Part shown: positions 26,515 to 36,131 of the stretch, one piece after another
Layout: each line of letters starts with the position of its first letter
How positions within the stretch are numbered: position 1 is the first letter of the stretch
NCBI RefSeq assembly: GCF_000987955.1
Contig: NZ_LAZU01000028.1
Span: 88,299-152,298, forward strand
DNA: 64,000 bases
Source: Paenibacillus sp. DMB20
GTDB taxonomy: Bacteria; Bacillota; Bacilli; Paenibacillales; Paenibacillaceae
Reading direction: 5' to 3'
Made by a program: the position numbers and the translations under genes
Notes under the pieces: generated by a model
The model's database searches: none
Seen by the model: the letters and a program-made list of their open reading frames with translations, nothing else
What the model was told of the DNA's origin: nothing

Positions 26515-26788
26515 CCTATCACCTCACGAAAAGTTATTTCATGATATTTGCATTATAAACGGCCAATCTTAAAATAACCTTAAATTCTGAAAACAAATCA
26601 AAAACGCCTTTCATGAGAGTGACATTTCTGTGAACTCTCTTTTTTGCTTATAAAATAGGCTGCATTAAGCAAATTACGTATACGTAAACATTCAAATTTT
26701 GGTCCATTTCCCTGTTTCATTCTAAAAATCGGTTCTTTTGAACCATGCTATCCGCAGTCAAAATAGGAAATAGGAAATATGACACAAA

Positions 26789-26830
26789 TTGACAGGATCG
26801 ACCGTGTGATGATACAGTTACAATACTGTA
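26789..26830 (+). promoter_or_regulatory. Promoter with palindrome ahead of the type VII secretion locus
   Basis: TTGACA (26789-26794), 18-bp spacer and TACAGT (26813-26818). A perfect inverted repeat TACAGT-TACAAT-ACTGTA (26813-26830) overlaps the -10 and the start region, suggesting a repressor site. The 403-bp gap 26515-26917 holds this promoter and otherwise AT-rich sequence with short AAATAGGA repeats; I see no gene in it. Confidence 0.5.
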
Positions 26831-26917
26831 ACCTATTTTTTAACCCCTTTGATATAGGGATTGGCCCTTTTACAGGGAATACACTATTACGATATATAGA
26901 AGGGCAGGAAAATTCAG

Positions 26918-27229
26918 ATGATTCTCACCGTGATTAGCGGGCGCAACGAAGAAGACTGGTTTGACATCGACGTTCCGGATGAATGCTCCGTCACCCGGTT
27001 GAACGAATTGCTCGGACTCCGGCTTTTTCATGAACCTTCGAGTCCCGGCATTCAATATATATTGGAAGCGAAATTTCCGGAAGGCCTTTGGTTTACCGTG
27101 GAAGAAGTTCCCACGATCGTGGAGGCGGGACTCAGGGAAGGTGCATACATTCGCCTTCAACGGGCCTTCTCTACGACCGATGAGGAAGCGCCCGTGTACG
27201 GAAGAAGATCGCTGTTTCAAGAAACATGA
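26918..27229 (+). CDS. EsaB/YukD-like ubiquitin-fold protein of the type VII secretion locus
   Basis: A 103-residue protein whose strand pattern fits the beta-grasp fold of EsaB/YukD: DWFDIDVPDECSVTRLNELL, FTVEEVPTIVEAGLREG and AYIRLQ near the end, where YukD has its final GD-containing turn and strand. It is about 20 residues longer than YukD at the C-terminus. Its place immediately before essC supports the assignment, since EsaB is a small cytoplasmic component of Firmicutes T7SS. No direct sequence match could be tested here. Confidence 0.65.
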   Translation: MILTVISGRNEEDWFDIDVPDECSVTRLNELLGLRLFHEPSSPGIQYILEAKFPEGLWFTVEEVPTIVEAGLREGAYIRLQRAFSTTDEEAPVYGRRSLFQET

Positions 27230-27320
27230 ATTGGGGTAAATAACCCTTTGATTTCTGCTAGAATCACATCATACATATTAAATTTCGACTGTTTCCGAGA
27301 TTTTAAGGGGGAGGACCACG

Positions 27321-30300
27321 ATGAACGTCTTGTACCAGCGTTCGCCAAGAATCAAGCCTGCGCTTCATATGGAAGAGATGGAGATATTAAGACCTCCTTC
27401 AGAGCCCAACAAGCCTTCATTTTCATTAATTTCGATTATCATTCCCGTTATTATGACCGCCGTTACGATCGGTTTCTACGTTTATTTGAATATGAGCGGA
27501 AAAATGGGCAGCAACAACTACTTTTTTTTTTGCTTTCTATATTTATGATGCTCACCTCATATACGCTTCCCTTTTTTTATGTATCTGGGTAACAAAAAAA
27601 ACATACCAGCGGAAGTTGGCGGAACGGAACCTCATGTACCGTTCGCAGCTTAATCTGCATCGCGAGGAGCTGAAAGAACGGCAGAAGGACCAGGTGGAGC
27701 TGATGTACGAAATCCACGGCGATCCGGATGTATGCTTTCAAGTCGCGAAAAACCGGAGCAGCAGCCTCTGGGAAAGATCGCCCGAGGACGACGACTTTTT
27801 GAAGGCCCGTATCGGAAAAGGGACGGTACCGTTCCATATACGGGTGCGCCCCCCGAGAGCTGACGGCTATGAGAAGGATCCCCTCATTCAAGCTGCCGAG
27901 GATTTGGCTTCCGAATTTGAGACGGTCGAGGAAGCATCAATCACTTTGCCCCTGTTTGAATCCAAGGTGGTCGGAGTGGTTGGAGGACGCGAGAACGTGC
28001 TGAATGCGCTGCGTGTCATACTGGCTCAAACCACCGTTCGCCATTCGCCTGACGAGGTCAAGATCGCCGCTTTTTATGAGGAAAAGGAAGCTCATGAGTG
28101 GGACTGGCTTCGCTGGTTTCCGCATTCCTGGGACGATGACCGTTCCATCAGATATCTGGCTGACCGGCGCAGCAGCGCCCATCAGCTGGCGGATGAGATT
28201 TTCATGCAGCTGTACCGCCGCAAAAGCAACCGATCGGAGTACGGCAGGAAGTCCGTCGAGATTCCGGCGTACGTCGTCATTCTTTCCGACAGCCATCTCA
28301 TCGAAGAAGAGCCGCTGCTTCCGCTTCTTTTGGAGGACGGGGAAGCCGTTGACGCGGTGACCATTATTTTGTCGGACCGCAAGGAAAGCCTGCCCATGCA
28401 TTGCCAGCTCATTGTCGAGGTCGAGCGGGCTGAGGGAGCTTATACCATCAAAAAGGCCGGAAATATAGGCCAGCAGTCATACGAATCGGACAGCATCAGC
28501 CGCGAACAGATGGAGGCTTTAGCGCGTTACATGGCTCCTATCCGCCTGAAGCGTTCCTCCGCTTCGGATATCCCGCCGGTTTTGACGTTGTTTGAAATGA
28601 TGGAAATCGAGAAGATCATGGAGCTTGATGTCAAGAGGCGTTGGCAGCAAAACCGGTATCCGGATACGCTTCCCGTCCCGATGGGCGTCCGGGCCGGAAA
28701 TAAAAAAAATCAATCTGAACCTGCATGATAAAATCGAGCGGGGCGGCCACGGGCCGCACGGATTGATCGCAGGAACGACGGGATCGGGGAAGAGCGAAGT
28801 GATCCAATCGATCGTCGCGTCGCTTGCGGCCGAGTTCCATCCGCATGATCTTGCGTTCATGCTTATCGACTATAAGGGCGGGGGGATGTCCAATACGTTT
28901 CTTCATCTTCCCCATGTGGTCGGTACCATCACTAACCTGGACAACAATCTGATTGAACGCGCCAAAATATCGTTAAAAGCCGAGCTTGTCCGGCGGCAAA
29001 AAATTCTAAACGACGCGGGTAATCTGCAGCACATTGACGAGTATTATAAACTGCTTCGCGGCAGGCATGGGGAACCGCTGCCGCACTTGGTCATCATTAT
29101 CGACGAATTCGCCCAGCTGAAAAAGGACCAGCCGGAGTTTATGGATGAGCTGATCAGCATAGCCGCCATCGGCCGAACGTTAGGAGTGCACCTGATCCTG
29201 GCCACCCAAAAGCCGGCCGGGGTCGTGGACGACAAGATTTGGAGCAACTCGCGGTTTAGAATCTGCCTCCGCGTTCAAAGCGAGGGAGACAGCCGCGACA
29301 TGCTGAAAATACCGAATGCGGCCTGGATCAATAAGCCGGGCCGAGGGTATTTCCAGGTCGGAAGCGACGAGGTTTTTGAGGAGATGCAGTTTGCCTGGAG
29401 CGGCGCTCCTTATATCGAGAAGCAGGATTCGGAAGGCCTGATCAACATCAAGGAAGTCCGTTTGAACGGGAAAATGGAACCGATGCTGATGCCTTCTCAT
29501 CCTTCGGGAGCACATCGGGAGGAAATGCCTAAACAGCTCCAAGTATTTATCGACCGTCTGGCGGATATCGCCCGGGAAGAAGGGATCGAGAGACTTCAAG
29601 GGCCTTGGCTGCCGCCTCTGCCGGAAGTCCTGGATCTGGATGAAATTCTGGCGGAGGAAACCGAAGGGTCGGCCGCGGTGTTCGGCGATGCCCCTTTAAC
29701 CGCTTATGCCGGTATGTTGGATGATCTGCCGAACCAGTGCCAAAGACCTTTGAAGCTGAACTTGGAGCAGGGCCATTGGGCGGTTTACGGGATGCCGGGC
29801 CTGGGAAAAACGACTTTTATACAGACCATGCTTATGTCTTTGGCCGTAAGATACTCACCCGACCAATGGCATGGGTATCTGGTGGACATGGGCCGGATGA
29901 TGCGCGACTTTTCCGGTCTTCCCCACATCGGAGGCGTGATGAATGCGGAAGAGGAGGATCGGATCAAACGATTGTTCCGATTCCTGACGAAAACCGCCGG
30001 TATCCGCAAGGATATGATAGCGGACGCGGGGGTAAAAACCATCGCGGCCTATCGCCGCTCGATGTCGATCAACGTGCCGCAACTGGTCATCGTCATCGAC
30101 GGTTACCTAAATTTCCGGAACTCGTATCCGGATGAAAACGATATGCTTGAATACCTGCTGCGCGAAGGCGGCAGTCTCGGCATCACCTTTGTCATCACCG
30201 CAAACCGGATATCCGATATGTTCGAAAAAGTCCGAAGCAATATATCCCATGCCGTTTCCTTTGAACTGGCGGACCCGGCCGATTACTATTACGCGGTCGG

Positions 30301-31312
30301 ACGTCCGTCAAGAGCGCCGAGCCAGCTTCCGCCGGGAAGAGGCCTTGTCAAAGGCCAGGTTCCGCCGATGGAGTTCCAAACGGCGCTCCCTGCGCCGGGA
30401 CAGGATGAAGGACAGCGCTCCGCCGAGCTTCGGAGCCTTATTCAGCGAATCAGCGCTTCATGGAGCGGCGAAAGAGCCCCTTCGATCAACCCGCTGCCGG
30501 AAAAAATAAGCCTGTCCGAGCTGTTAAGAATGGATCAGCCTTACGAACAGGTTTCGGGCGCAGGCAGGTTCCAGGTTCCGGTCGGACTCTCGACGGACGA
30601 TCTGTCCCCATTCCTGGTTAATCTGGAAGAAGGGCCTCATTTCATCGTGGCCAGCCCGATGGAGGGCGGCAAAACGTCGTTCCTGCTAAGCTGGATGTTA
30701 TCCCTTGCTCTTCATGCATCTCCCGAAGAGCTGGAGATTTATACGGTGGATACCCGTTATGGAAGCAGCGGACTCAGCCGGCTCAGGCATCTGCCGCATG
30801 TGCGCGGTCATGCCGAAAGCGAAGAGGAGCTGGCCCCGCTGATTGCCGGGCTCTATGAAAAAGTGCAGAACCGCACAAAAGAAGGAAACGATTCGGCTAT
30901 TATTTTATTCATCGATGATGCCGATGTCATGAGTAAGCAGCTCAATGATTTTACAATAAAAGATCAGCTGTCTTCGATTGTGAGACTTGGAAGAGACCGG
31001 AAGGTGCATGTCGTCCTTTCCGGCGTTCCGGCTGATTTTCCGACCTTTGGGGTGGATTGGTTTACGGACGTTAAAGCGTCGCAATCCGGATTTTTATTCG
31101 GGACCCTGGATTCGAACGATTTGTCGTTCTTTAGAATCCCGTTTTCAGAATCTGCCAATAGTCCCGGGGGCCTAAAATTGCTTCCGCCGGGACAGGGGTA
31201 CTACGTAAAACGAAAATTTTCCAGAATTAAAGGCGCAGTTCCGTTCGACGAAATATGGAACGCCCAAAAATGGGTCACAGAAATTCGCGACCGATGGCAT
31301 GTTGTAGTTTGA
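27321..31312 (+). CDS. essC: EssC-type T7SS ATPase lacking N-terminal FHA domains (four frame breaks)
   Basis: The membrane ATPase that powers type VII secretion, about 1,328 residues after repair. It starts directly at the pre-TM segment (YQRSPRIKPALHMEE, PPSEPNKPSFS), followed by two TM helices (about 34-58 and 70-90), then three FtsK/SpoIIIE domains. P-loops lie near 483 (GTTGSGKSE), 822 (GMPGLGKTT) and 1110 (SPMEGGKTS). Domain 1 also has DYKGGGM and Walker B LVIIIDEFAQL, so it looks active; domains 2 and 3 are less canonical. Firmicutes EssC normally begins with two FHA domains of ~200 residues, absent here. Breaks: T10 27522-27531 (minus two or plus one base), T7 27572-27578, A8 27594-27601, A8 28702-28709 (one base each). 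GGGGGAGG precedes the ATG. Confidence 0.85.
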
Positions 31313-31328
31313 GGGGAGGTGGCTCATA

Positions 31329-32135
31329 ATGTTGACGATTCATGCTTCCAAGCAGGATACGATAACGCTTGACAATAAGGAATTTTTCTTTCTCGCGGGC
31401 ATTCTTGGCTCGGACCGTTTGCTTGGGGTAGAAGACCCCTTCAGCGGTTATCTGGCGGAGGAAATTGCCGGGGAATGGGAGGCCGCGAAAAGATCCCTTC
31501 TGGATAAGCGTTATTTGATACGCGAGGAGAGCGGGGAACTATCGATACCGCCCGAAGTGTTATCCCGCGTAGCCATCGCGGGGCTGGCGGAGCGTGCCTG
31601 TTGGTTGAAGTACGAGAATAGCGGCAAATCGTTTGAAGGATATTTGCACGTAACCGACGAAAATGTAATACAAGTAAGCAAGTGCGGAGAAAACGATTCG
31701 TGCTACATGCTCAGCGAGCTGGGCTCGATTGAAGATACATGCAATAAGCTTGTGGAGGATTTGGCTCTCAGCGATCAACCTTTGGGGGAGATACCCGCAT
31801 TGCTGCTGAGCCGTAAAGAATTTGCGGATATTTACACCTGTGCTTCCGATACGAACAGCGATGAAATCAGCGACAGGCTGGCAAGATTGACTGACGATGC
31901 GGAAGGATCGATAGCACTGGCAAAATGTTTGAAAAATCGGGTTTCTTCGGGGGAACTTCAGCTGTCCATATGGAACGGGTACAACTGGGAGAGTCAAAAT
32001 GCAGCGTTTGTCGCAAATGAGTCCATGAATTGGTTGCTGCGGATGAGTCTTCAGGGCGATCAGGATTGGCTGACCGCAGCGCCTGCAACCAAGGAGCAGT
32101 TTCATCATATGCTCCTTATGTGGCTGAAACAGTAA
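31329..32135 (+). CDS. Unrecognised 268-residue protein between essC and the WXG100 genes
   Basis: ATG 31329 with GGGGAGG upstream, 16 bp after essC. It is a soluble protein without signal or TM segment, mixed alpha/beta by composition. Helical ends (LAEEIAGEWEAAKRSLLDKR at residues about 42-61; NESMNWLLRMSLQGDQDWL near the end) flank strands such as FEGYLHVTDENVIQVSKC. I do not recognise a family. Size, cytoplasmic nature and place next to WXG100 genes are reminiscent of EspG, the chaperone of mycobacterial ESX systems, but this is only an idea from context. It is clearly part of the T7SS operon. Confidence 0.6.
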   Translation: MLTIHASKQDTITLDNKEFFFLAGILGSDRLLGVEDPFSGYLAEEIAGEWEAAKRSLLDKRYLIREESGELSIPPEVLSRVAIAGLAERACWLKYENSGKSFEGYLHVTDENVIQVSKCGENDSCYMLSELGSIEDTCNKLVEDLALSDQPLGEIPALLLSRKEFADIYTCASDTNSDEISDRLARLTDDAEGSIALAKCLKNRVSSGELQLSIWNGYNWESQNAAFVANESMNWLLRMSLQGDQDWLTAAPATKEQFHHMLLMWLKQ

Positions 32136-32163
32136 CGAGAGCCCGTTAGAAAGGTGAGGACCA

Positions 32164-32727
32164 ATGCGTATATCTGTCGAACCGGAATCGCTCCGGACAT
32201 TAAGCCGTCAGCTTTTGCAATCCGGCGATCAAATTACGGCCATTACGAATCAGCTTAGCCAGGCGATCAACTCGCTGGTGTGGGAGACCTCCTTAAAAGC
32301 TGCGGTTATTGATGAATGGCAGTCGGCCCAACGCCTTGGAGAGCATCTGGGAGCTCTCTTGGCAAACATGGGCAAGCATTTGCAGGGAAAAGCGGATTTG
32401 TTCCAGGAAACGGATCATCAGTACAATACGATACTGGAGCACGCTTTGGTAGGCGGGGTGTCGCCGACAGCCCTGTTTGCGGCCTCCAAGCAGGAGGGGG
32501 GAAGCTCCATTTTGCCGGAATCGGGGCTTTCTTCATCCGTTATCTCGAATCCAAGCTCCGCGGCCGCCGCAGTCGGCATGAGCAGCGGAGACGGAGGGAA
32601 TTCGGCAAAGCAGGCCGCCCTTAACGGTCAAGGATGGACATTTACGGATCCTTCCAATCTGGCATCGCCAACTAATTTGATTACTCCTTGTGTATTTTGG
32701 GTTTCAATTATGGGTCGTTGGGGGTAA
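32164..32727 (+). CDS. WXG100-like protein with Gly/Ser-rich extension (possible truncated T7SS substrate)
   Basis: A 187-residue protein behind AAGGTGAGG. Residues 1-90 form a two-helix WXG100-like unit: MRISVEPESLRTLSRQLLQS, then a turn LVWETS where WxG would stand (Gly replaced by Thr), then IDEWQSAQRLGEHLGALLAN. After residue 110 come Ser/Gly/Ala-rich sequence and a short C-terminal end in more AT-rich DNA. Larger WXG/LXG effectors carry a toxin or other domain after such a linker, so this gene could be a remnant. No immunity gene follows. It could also be an EsxB-like partner of the next gene. Confidence 0.65.
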   Translation: MRISVEPESLRTLSRQLLQSGDQITAITNQLSQAINSLVWETSLKAAVIDEWQSAQRLGEHLGALLANMGKHLQGKADLFQETDHQYNTILEHALVGGVSPTALFAASKQEGGSSILPESGLSSSVISNPSSAAAAVGMSSGDGGNSAKQAALNGQGWTFTDPSNLASPTNLITPCVFWVSIMGRWG

Positions 32728-32823
32728 TTGGAATTTAGGTCTGAGGACATTTTGTAAATCTTACCAACATAGGATAAGATGACAATTGTTGATCAGAACC
32801 GATAATACAAAGGAGGTACATAC

Positions 32824-33099
32824 ATGGCAGGTCGCATTTTAATTACGCCTGAACAAGTAGAACAAGTAGCAAATCAATTTAAGCAAAGCGGTGAGCAAAG
32901 CCAGCAAATCGTTAACAGCCTGACTCAATCCGTGAATGGTATGGAAGGCCAATGGGACGGTATGACCAAACAGCGTTTCTTCCAGGAATTCCAGGAAGCA
33001 AGTCGTCTGATGAACTCTTTTGTGCAGACGCTTGACAGCATCAGCAACGAGCTGAAAGCCATTGCCCAAAAATTCCGCATGGCGGACGAATCTCGCTAA
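32824..33099 (+). CDS. esxA: WXG100 family secreted protein, EsxA-like
   Basis: A 91-residue helical hairpin with the WxG turn (GQWDGMT) near residue 43-45. Helix 1 (TPEQVEQVANQFKQSGEQSQ) and helix 2 (FFQEFQEASRLMNSFVQTLD) show the family heptads. The C-terminal end has FRMADE, a Phe version of the YxxxD/E export motif. WXG100 proteins are secreted as dimers through EssC. The strong ribosome site AAAGGAGG, own terminator and 96-bp upstream gap suggest high, partly separate expression. Confidence 0.92.
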   Translation: MAGRILITPEQVEQVANQFKQSGEQSQQIVNSLTQSVNGMEGQWDGMTKQRFFQEFQEASRLMNSFVQTLDSISNELKAIAQKFRMADESR

Positions 33100-33139
33100 T
33101 TTTCAATTGGTCCTTTTTGCTATATAATAGGTTCATAGA

Positions 33140-33176
33140 GAAGAAAACCGGGTGTTTGACGACTCCCGGTTTTCTT
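33140..33176 (+). terminator. Rho-independent terminator after esxA
   Basis: AGAAAACCGGG ... CCCGGTTTTCT stem with TT tail. It lies between esxA and the kinase gene, so the downstream genes are read through it or have their own start. Confidence 0.8.
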
Positions 33177-33247
33177 GCAATCCAGAAGCTTTATGTAAGA
33201 ATCATCTTTAACAATTGCGTATGAAAGATGCCGAGAGGAGGATATTC

Positions 33248-35346
33248 ATGAGTTTTCAGCCGAATCCGGGCGATGAAATAATCATAAACGGAACGGCCTA
33301 TACGGTGGGACAGCATCCCGCGGCTCCTGGTCTGGCCTATGCTCAGGCAGGCAGGCAAGGGATTGTATACCAGCTTCTGCCAGTAGACGGAAAGATTCAC
33401 GAGGCTAAAGCCTTGAAGGTGTTCTTTCCGAAATTCCGGATCCCCGCCATGGTGTATCAATCGGAGCATATGGCGAATTACCGGGAAATCCCCGGTTTGA
33501 TGGTATGCAGCCGAGATGTGCTCACTCCCGAAAGAAACGGAGACTTGATTGCGGAATACCCGGACCTGCTGTATGCCGTAATGATGCCATGGGTTTACGG
33601 GATTACCTGGTTCGATGTAATCAGTGATCAGCGAACCCTGGGACGCGGCGATAGCCTGCTGCTCGCTAAAGCGCTGGCTGCCATCGGTTCGAGTATGGAA
33701 CAGCGCGGCTTGGCGCATTGCGACTTGTCGGCGCCAAACGTCATGCTTCCGTTTTTTTCGGAAGTGAAGCTGCCTGAAGGCTCAGCTGCAGTCGAGCTGG
33801 TGGACGTGGAGCAGATCTATAGTCCCAAAATGGACCGTCCCGATGTGCTGCTGGCCGGTTCCCCGGGCTACGCGGCGCATCGGACGGTACACAGCGGTTT
33901 ATGGAGCGCATACGCCGATCGCTTTGCCGGAGCGGTAATCATTGCCGAAATGCTCGGTTGGAGCGACCCGGCCATCGTGACCAAAGCTTGGGGCGAGAGC
34001 TATTTTGATCAGCATGAGATGCAGACGCCTTGCGAGCGGTACTTTTTGCTTAAAAAAATCCTTGGGTCAACGATGGGGCACGGGCATTGCGGATCTGTTC
34101 GGACGCGCCTGGGACAGCCAGGATTTAAGCAGCTGCCCTACCTTCGGGGAATGGCTGGTCGGGCTTTCAGGGCTTTCGGAGGAAGAGCCGGTTATCGAGG
34201 CGGCCGGGACTTCGAAACTCATGGCTGCCGGCTCGGAAGATAAGCCCCGGGTTGATCCTGTTCAAGCCGAACAGCATGCCGCCGAGACGCTCGGCATTAC
34301 CCCCGGCAACCGGGAAGTGAACGACAACGTTGTAGGCCGTTTGTTCCATCAGGCAAGAGATCTGGAGAGTGCCGGCAACCTTGCCGGAGCGCTTGAAATT
34401 TTCCGGTCTGCCTATCATTTCGTAAAAAAGGACAGTCCGCTCGAAGTGGAGCTGGCCGCTGCGATCAAGGGTCTGGAGGAAAAGTTGTATCCGCCGGAGC
34501 CAGCCAAGAAGGGCTGGAGGGCCGTCGTTGGTTCGAAGAAATTCATGATTTCCACTGCGGCTGCCGTCGCCATTCTGGCGGGTTCGGCTTTTACGGTGAA
34601 CCAGATTTTGGCGGAGAAAGCGGAGAGCCGCCAGCAGGAAGAAGCCAAGCTTGAGGCGCAAAGGAAAGCCAAGGCCGCCGAGGAGGCCCGCCTGAAGGAG
34701 CAGCAGGCCGCTGAGAAGAAAGCGGAAGAAGAACGAAAAAAAGCGGAAGCGTTAAAACAGGAAGAAGAACGCAAAAAAACGGAAGCGGCCCGCAAAAAAG
34801 GCTGCCGAAGCGGAAAAGGCCAAACAGGCAGCCGAAAAAGCCGAACTCCAGGAAAAATATGAGAAGCAGGCCAAATACGAGGCTTATCTGGCCAAGGTTG
34901 AAGCCAATAAGAAGAAGCAGGCGCTTCAGGATAAGTACGACCAGCAGAAAAAATACGAACAGTACTTGGCCCAGCTGGAAGAAAAGAGAAAAAAGCAAGC
35001 TGCGGAAGCCGACGCTAAAGCCCGGGCTGCCGAGGCAGCCAGAAAAGAAGCGGCCCGCCGAAAGGAAGAGGCGCGCAGGCAGCAGGCGAAAATGGAGGCA
35101 GCCAGAGCGGAGCAGCTGAGAAAGCAAAGGTCCGAAAACGTGGTGACCCTGATCGCCACGTATAATAAAGTGTATAATGCTCAGGTAGCCGGAAATCTGT
35201 CCCGGGCAAGGAATTTTGCCCGCGATTTCTTGTCCATGTACCAAAAAGACGCGGCATATTATAAAACCGTAGGCAAATTGAGTATACGTGCAAACTCCAT
35301 TACCCTCTTTTTGGAAGACAGCAATTTCTGGCTGCCAAGTTATTGA
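33248..35346 (+). CDS. Kinase-TM-coiled-coil protein of the T7SS locus, EssB-like topology (two frame breaks)
   Basis: A 698-residue protein after repair. Residues about 10-270 are a protein-kinase fold with apparent catalytic residues: GRQGIVYQL (Gly-loop), Lys57 in ALKVF, HCDLSAPN (Asp159, Asn164) and Asp186 in LVDVEQ in place of DFG. A single TM helix lies near 430-452 (FMISTAAAVAILAGSAF), then a long Lys/Glu/Ala coiled coil to about 620 and a C-terminal helical domain. Kinase-TM-extracellular order is that of EssB/YukC, but EssB is a pseudokinase. Breaks: A7 34052-34058 and A6 34794-34799, one base each. ATG 33248 follows GAGGAGG. Confidence 0.75.
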
Positions 35347-35372
35347 CATACCGAATGCAGAGGTGTTTACAC

Positions 35373-36125
35373 GTGAACTATACGATTCAAGCTTCTCAGC
35401 GTACCCCAGCGCTTATTATTTACTTAATCGATATCAGCGCTTCGATGAACATGCTGATGGAGGGACGGAGGCGGATCGATGTCGTTTATGATGCCTTGTC
35501 CCTGGCGATCCGGCAGATGGTGTTTCGTTCGACCAAGGGCAATCGGCTTACGCCCCGCTACCGGATCGCTATCCTTGCCTACAGCGATGACGTTTACGAC
35601 TTGCTGAACGGCATTAAGGGAATTGATGAAATCGCGGCCGTCGGCTCTTTGCCGGATTTGACCCCCAAGCGGTTTTCGGATTCCGCGAAGGCATTTCTGC
35701 AGGCGGAGAGAATCCTGCAGGCCGAAATCCCGAATATGCAGGATTGTCCGGCCCCGCTTGTTTGCCATATGACGGACGGAGTGGCAACCGGGGACGACCC
35801 TGAGCCGATGGCCCGCAGAATCATGAGTTTGAGCGTTCCGGACGGGAACGTGCTCGTCGAGAACATTTTCATTTCGGATCATCTGATGAGTCAGCCGGTG
35901 AGCGAGCCTCGCCGCTGGAAAGGAATTCTGCCGGACACCAATCTGGAAGATGAGCATGCCCGAAAGCTTAAAATGATGTCATCCGTTCTGCCGGAAAGCT
36001 ACCGGGAGATGTTAGTCGAAGCGGATTATCAATTAAGCCCCGGCGCTCTGATGATGCTGCCCGGCACATGCGCAGAGCTGGTATCCATTGGATTCCAGAT
36101 GTCTGCGGCAACGCCGGTAAGGTAG
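35373..36125 (+). CDS. vWA domain protein, TerY-like
   Basis: A 250-residue von Willebrand factor A domain. The MIDAS motif DISAS (Asp20, Ser22, Ser24) follows a hydrophobic strand IIYLI, and the later MIDAS elements are visible as LTPKRFSD and MTDGVATGDD. There is no signal peptide or TM segment, so it is cytoplasmic. TerY proteins in Ter-type stress systems are such stand-alone vWA domains that occur beside a PP2C phosphatase and a kinase; the same three neighbours are present here. The start is GTG 35373 with AGAGGTG upstream. Confidence 0.82.
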   Translation: MNYTIQASQRTPALIIYLIDISASMNMLMEGRRRIDVVYDALSLAIRQMVFRSTKGNRLTPRYRIAILAYSDDVYDLLNGIKGIDEIAAVGSLPDLTPKRFSDSAKAFLQAERILQAEIPNMQDCPAPLVCHMTDGVATGDDPEPMARRIMSLSVPDGNVLVENIFISDHLMSQPVSEPRRWKGILPDTNLEDEHARKLKMMSSVLPESYREMLVEADYQLSPGALMMLPGTCAELVSIGFQMSAATPVR

Positions 36126-36131
36126 GCGCTT

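Noticed and set aside
27321..28728. Separate short genes at the start of essC, or programmed frameshifting there
   Set aside because: The pieces are consecutive parts of one EssC sequence; breaks lie in T10, T7, A8 and A8 runs like those in many unrelated genes of the window, without stimulatory structures that I can see.
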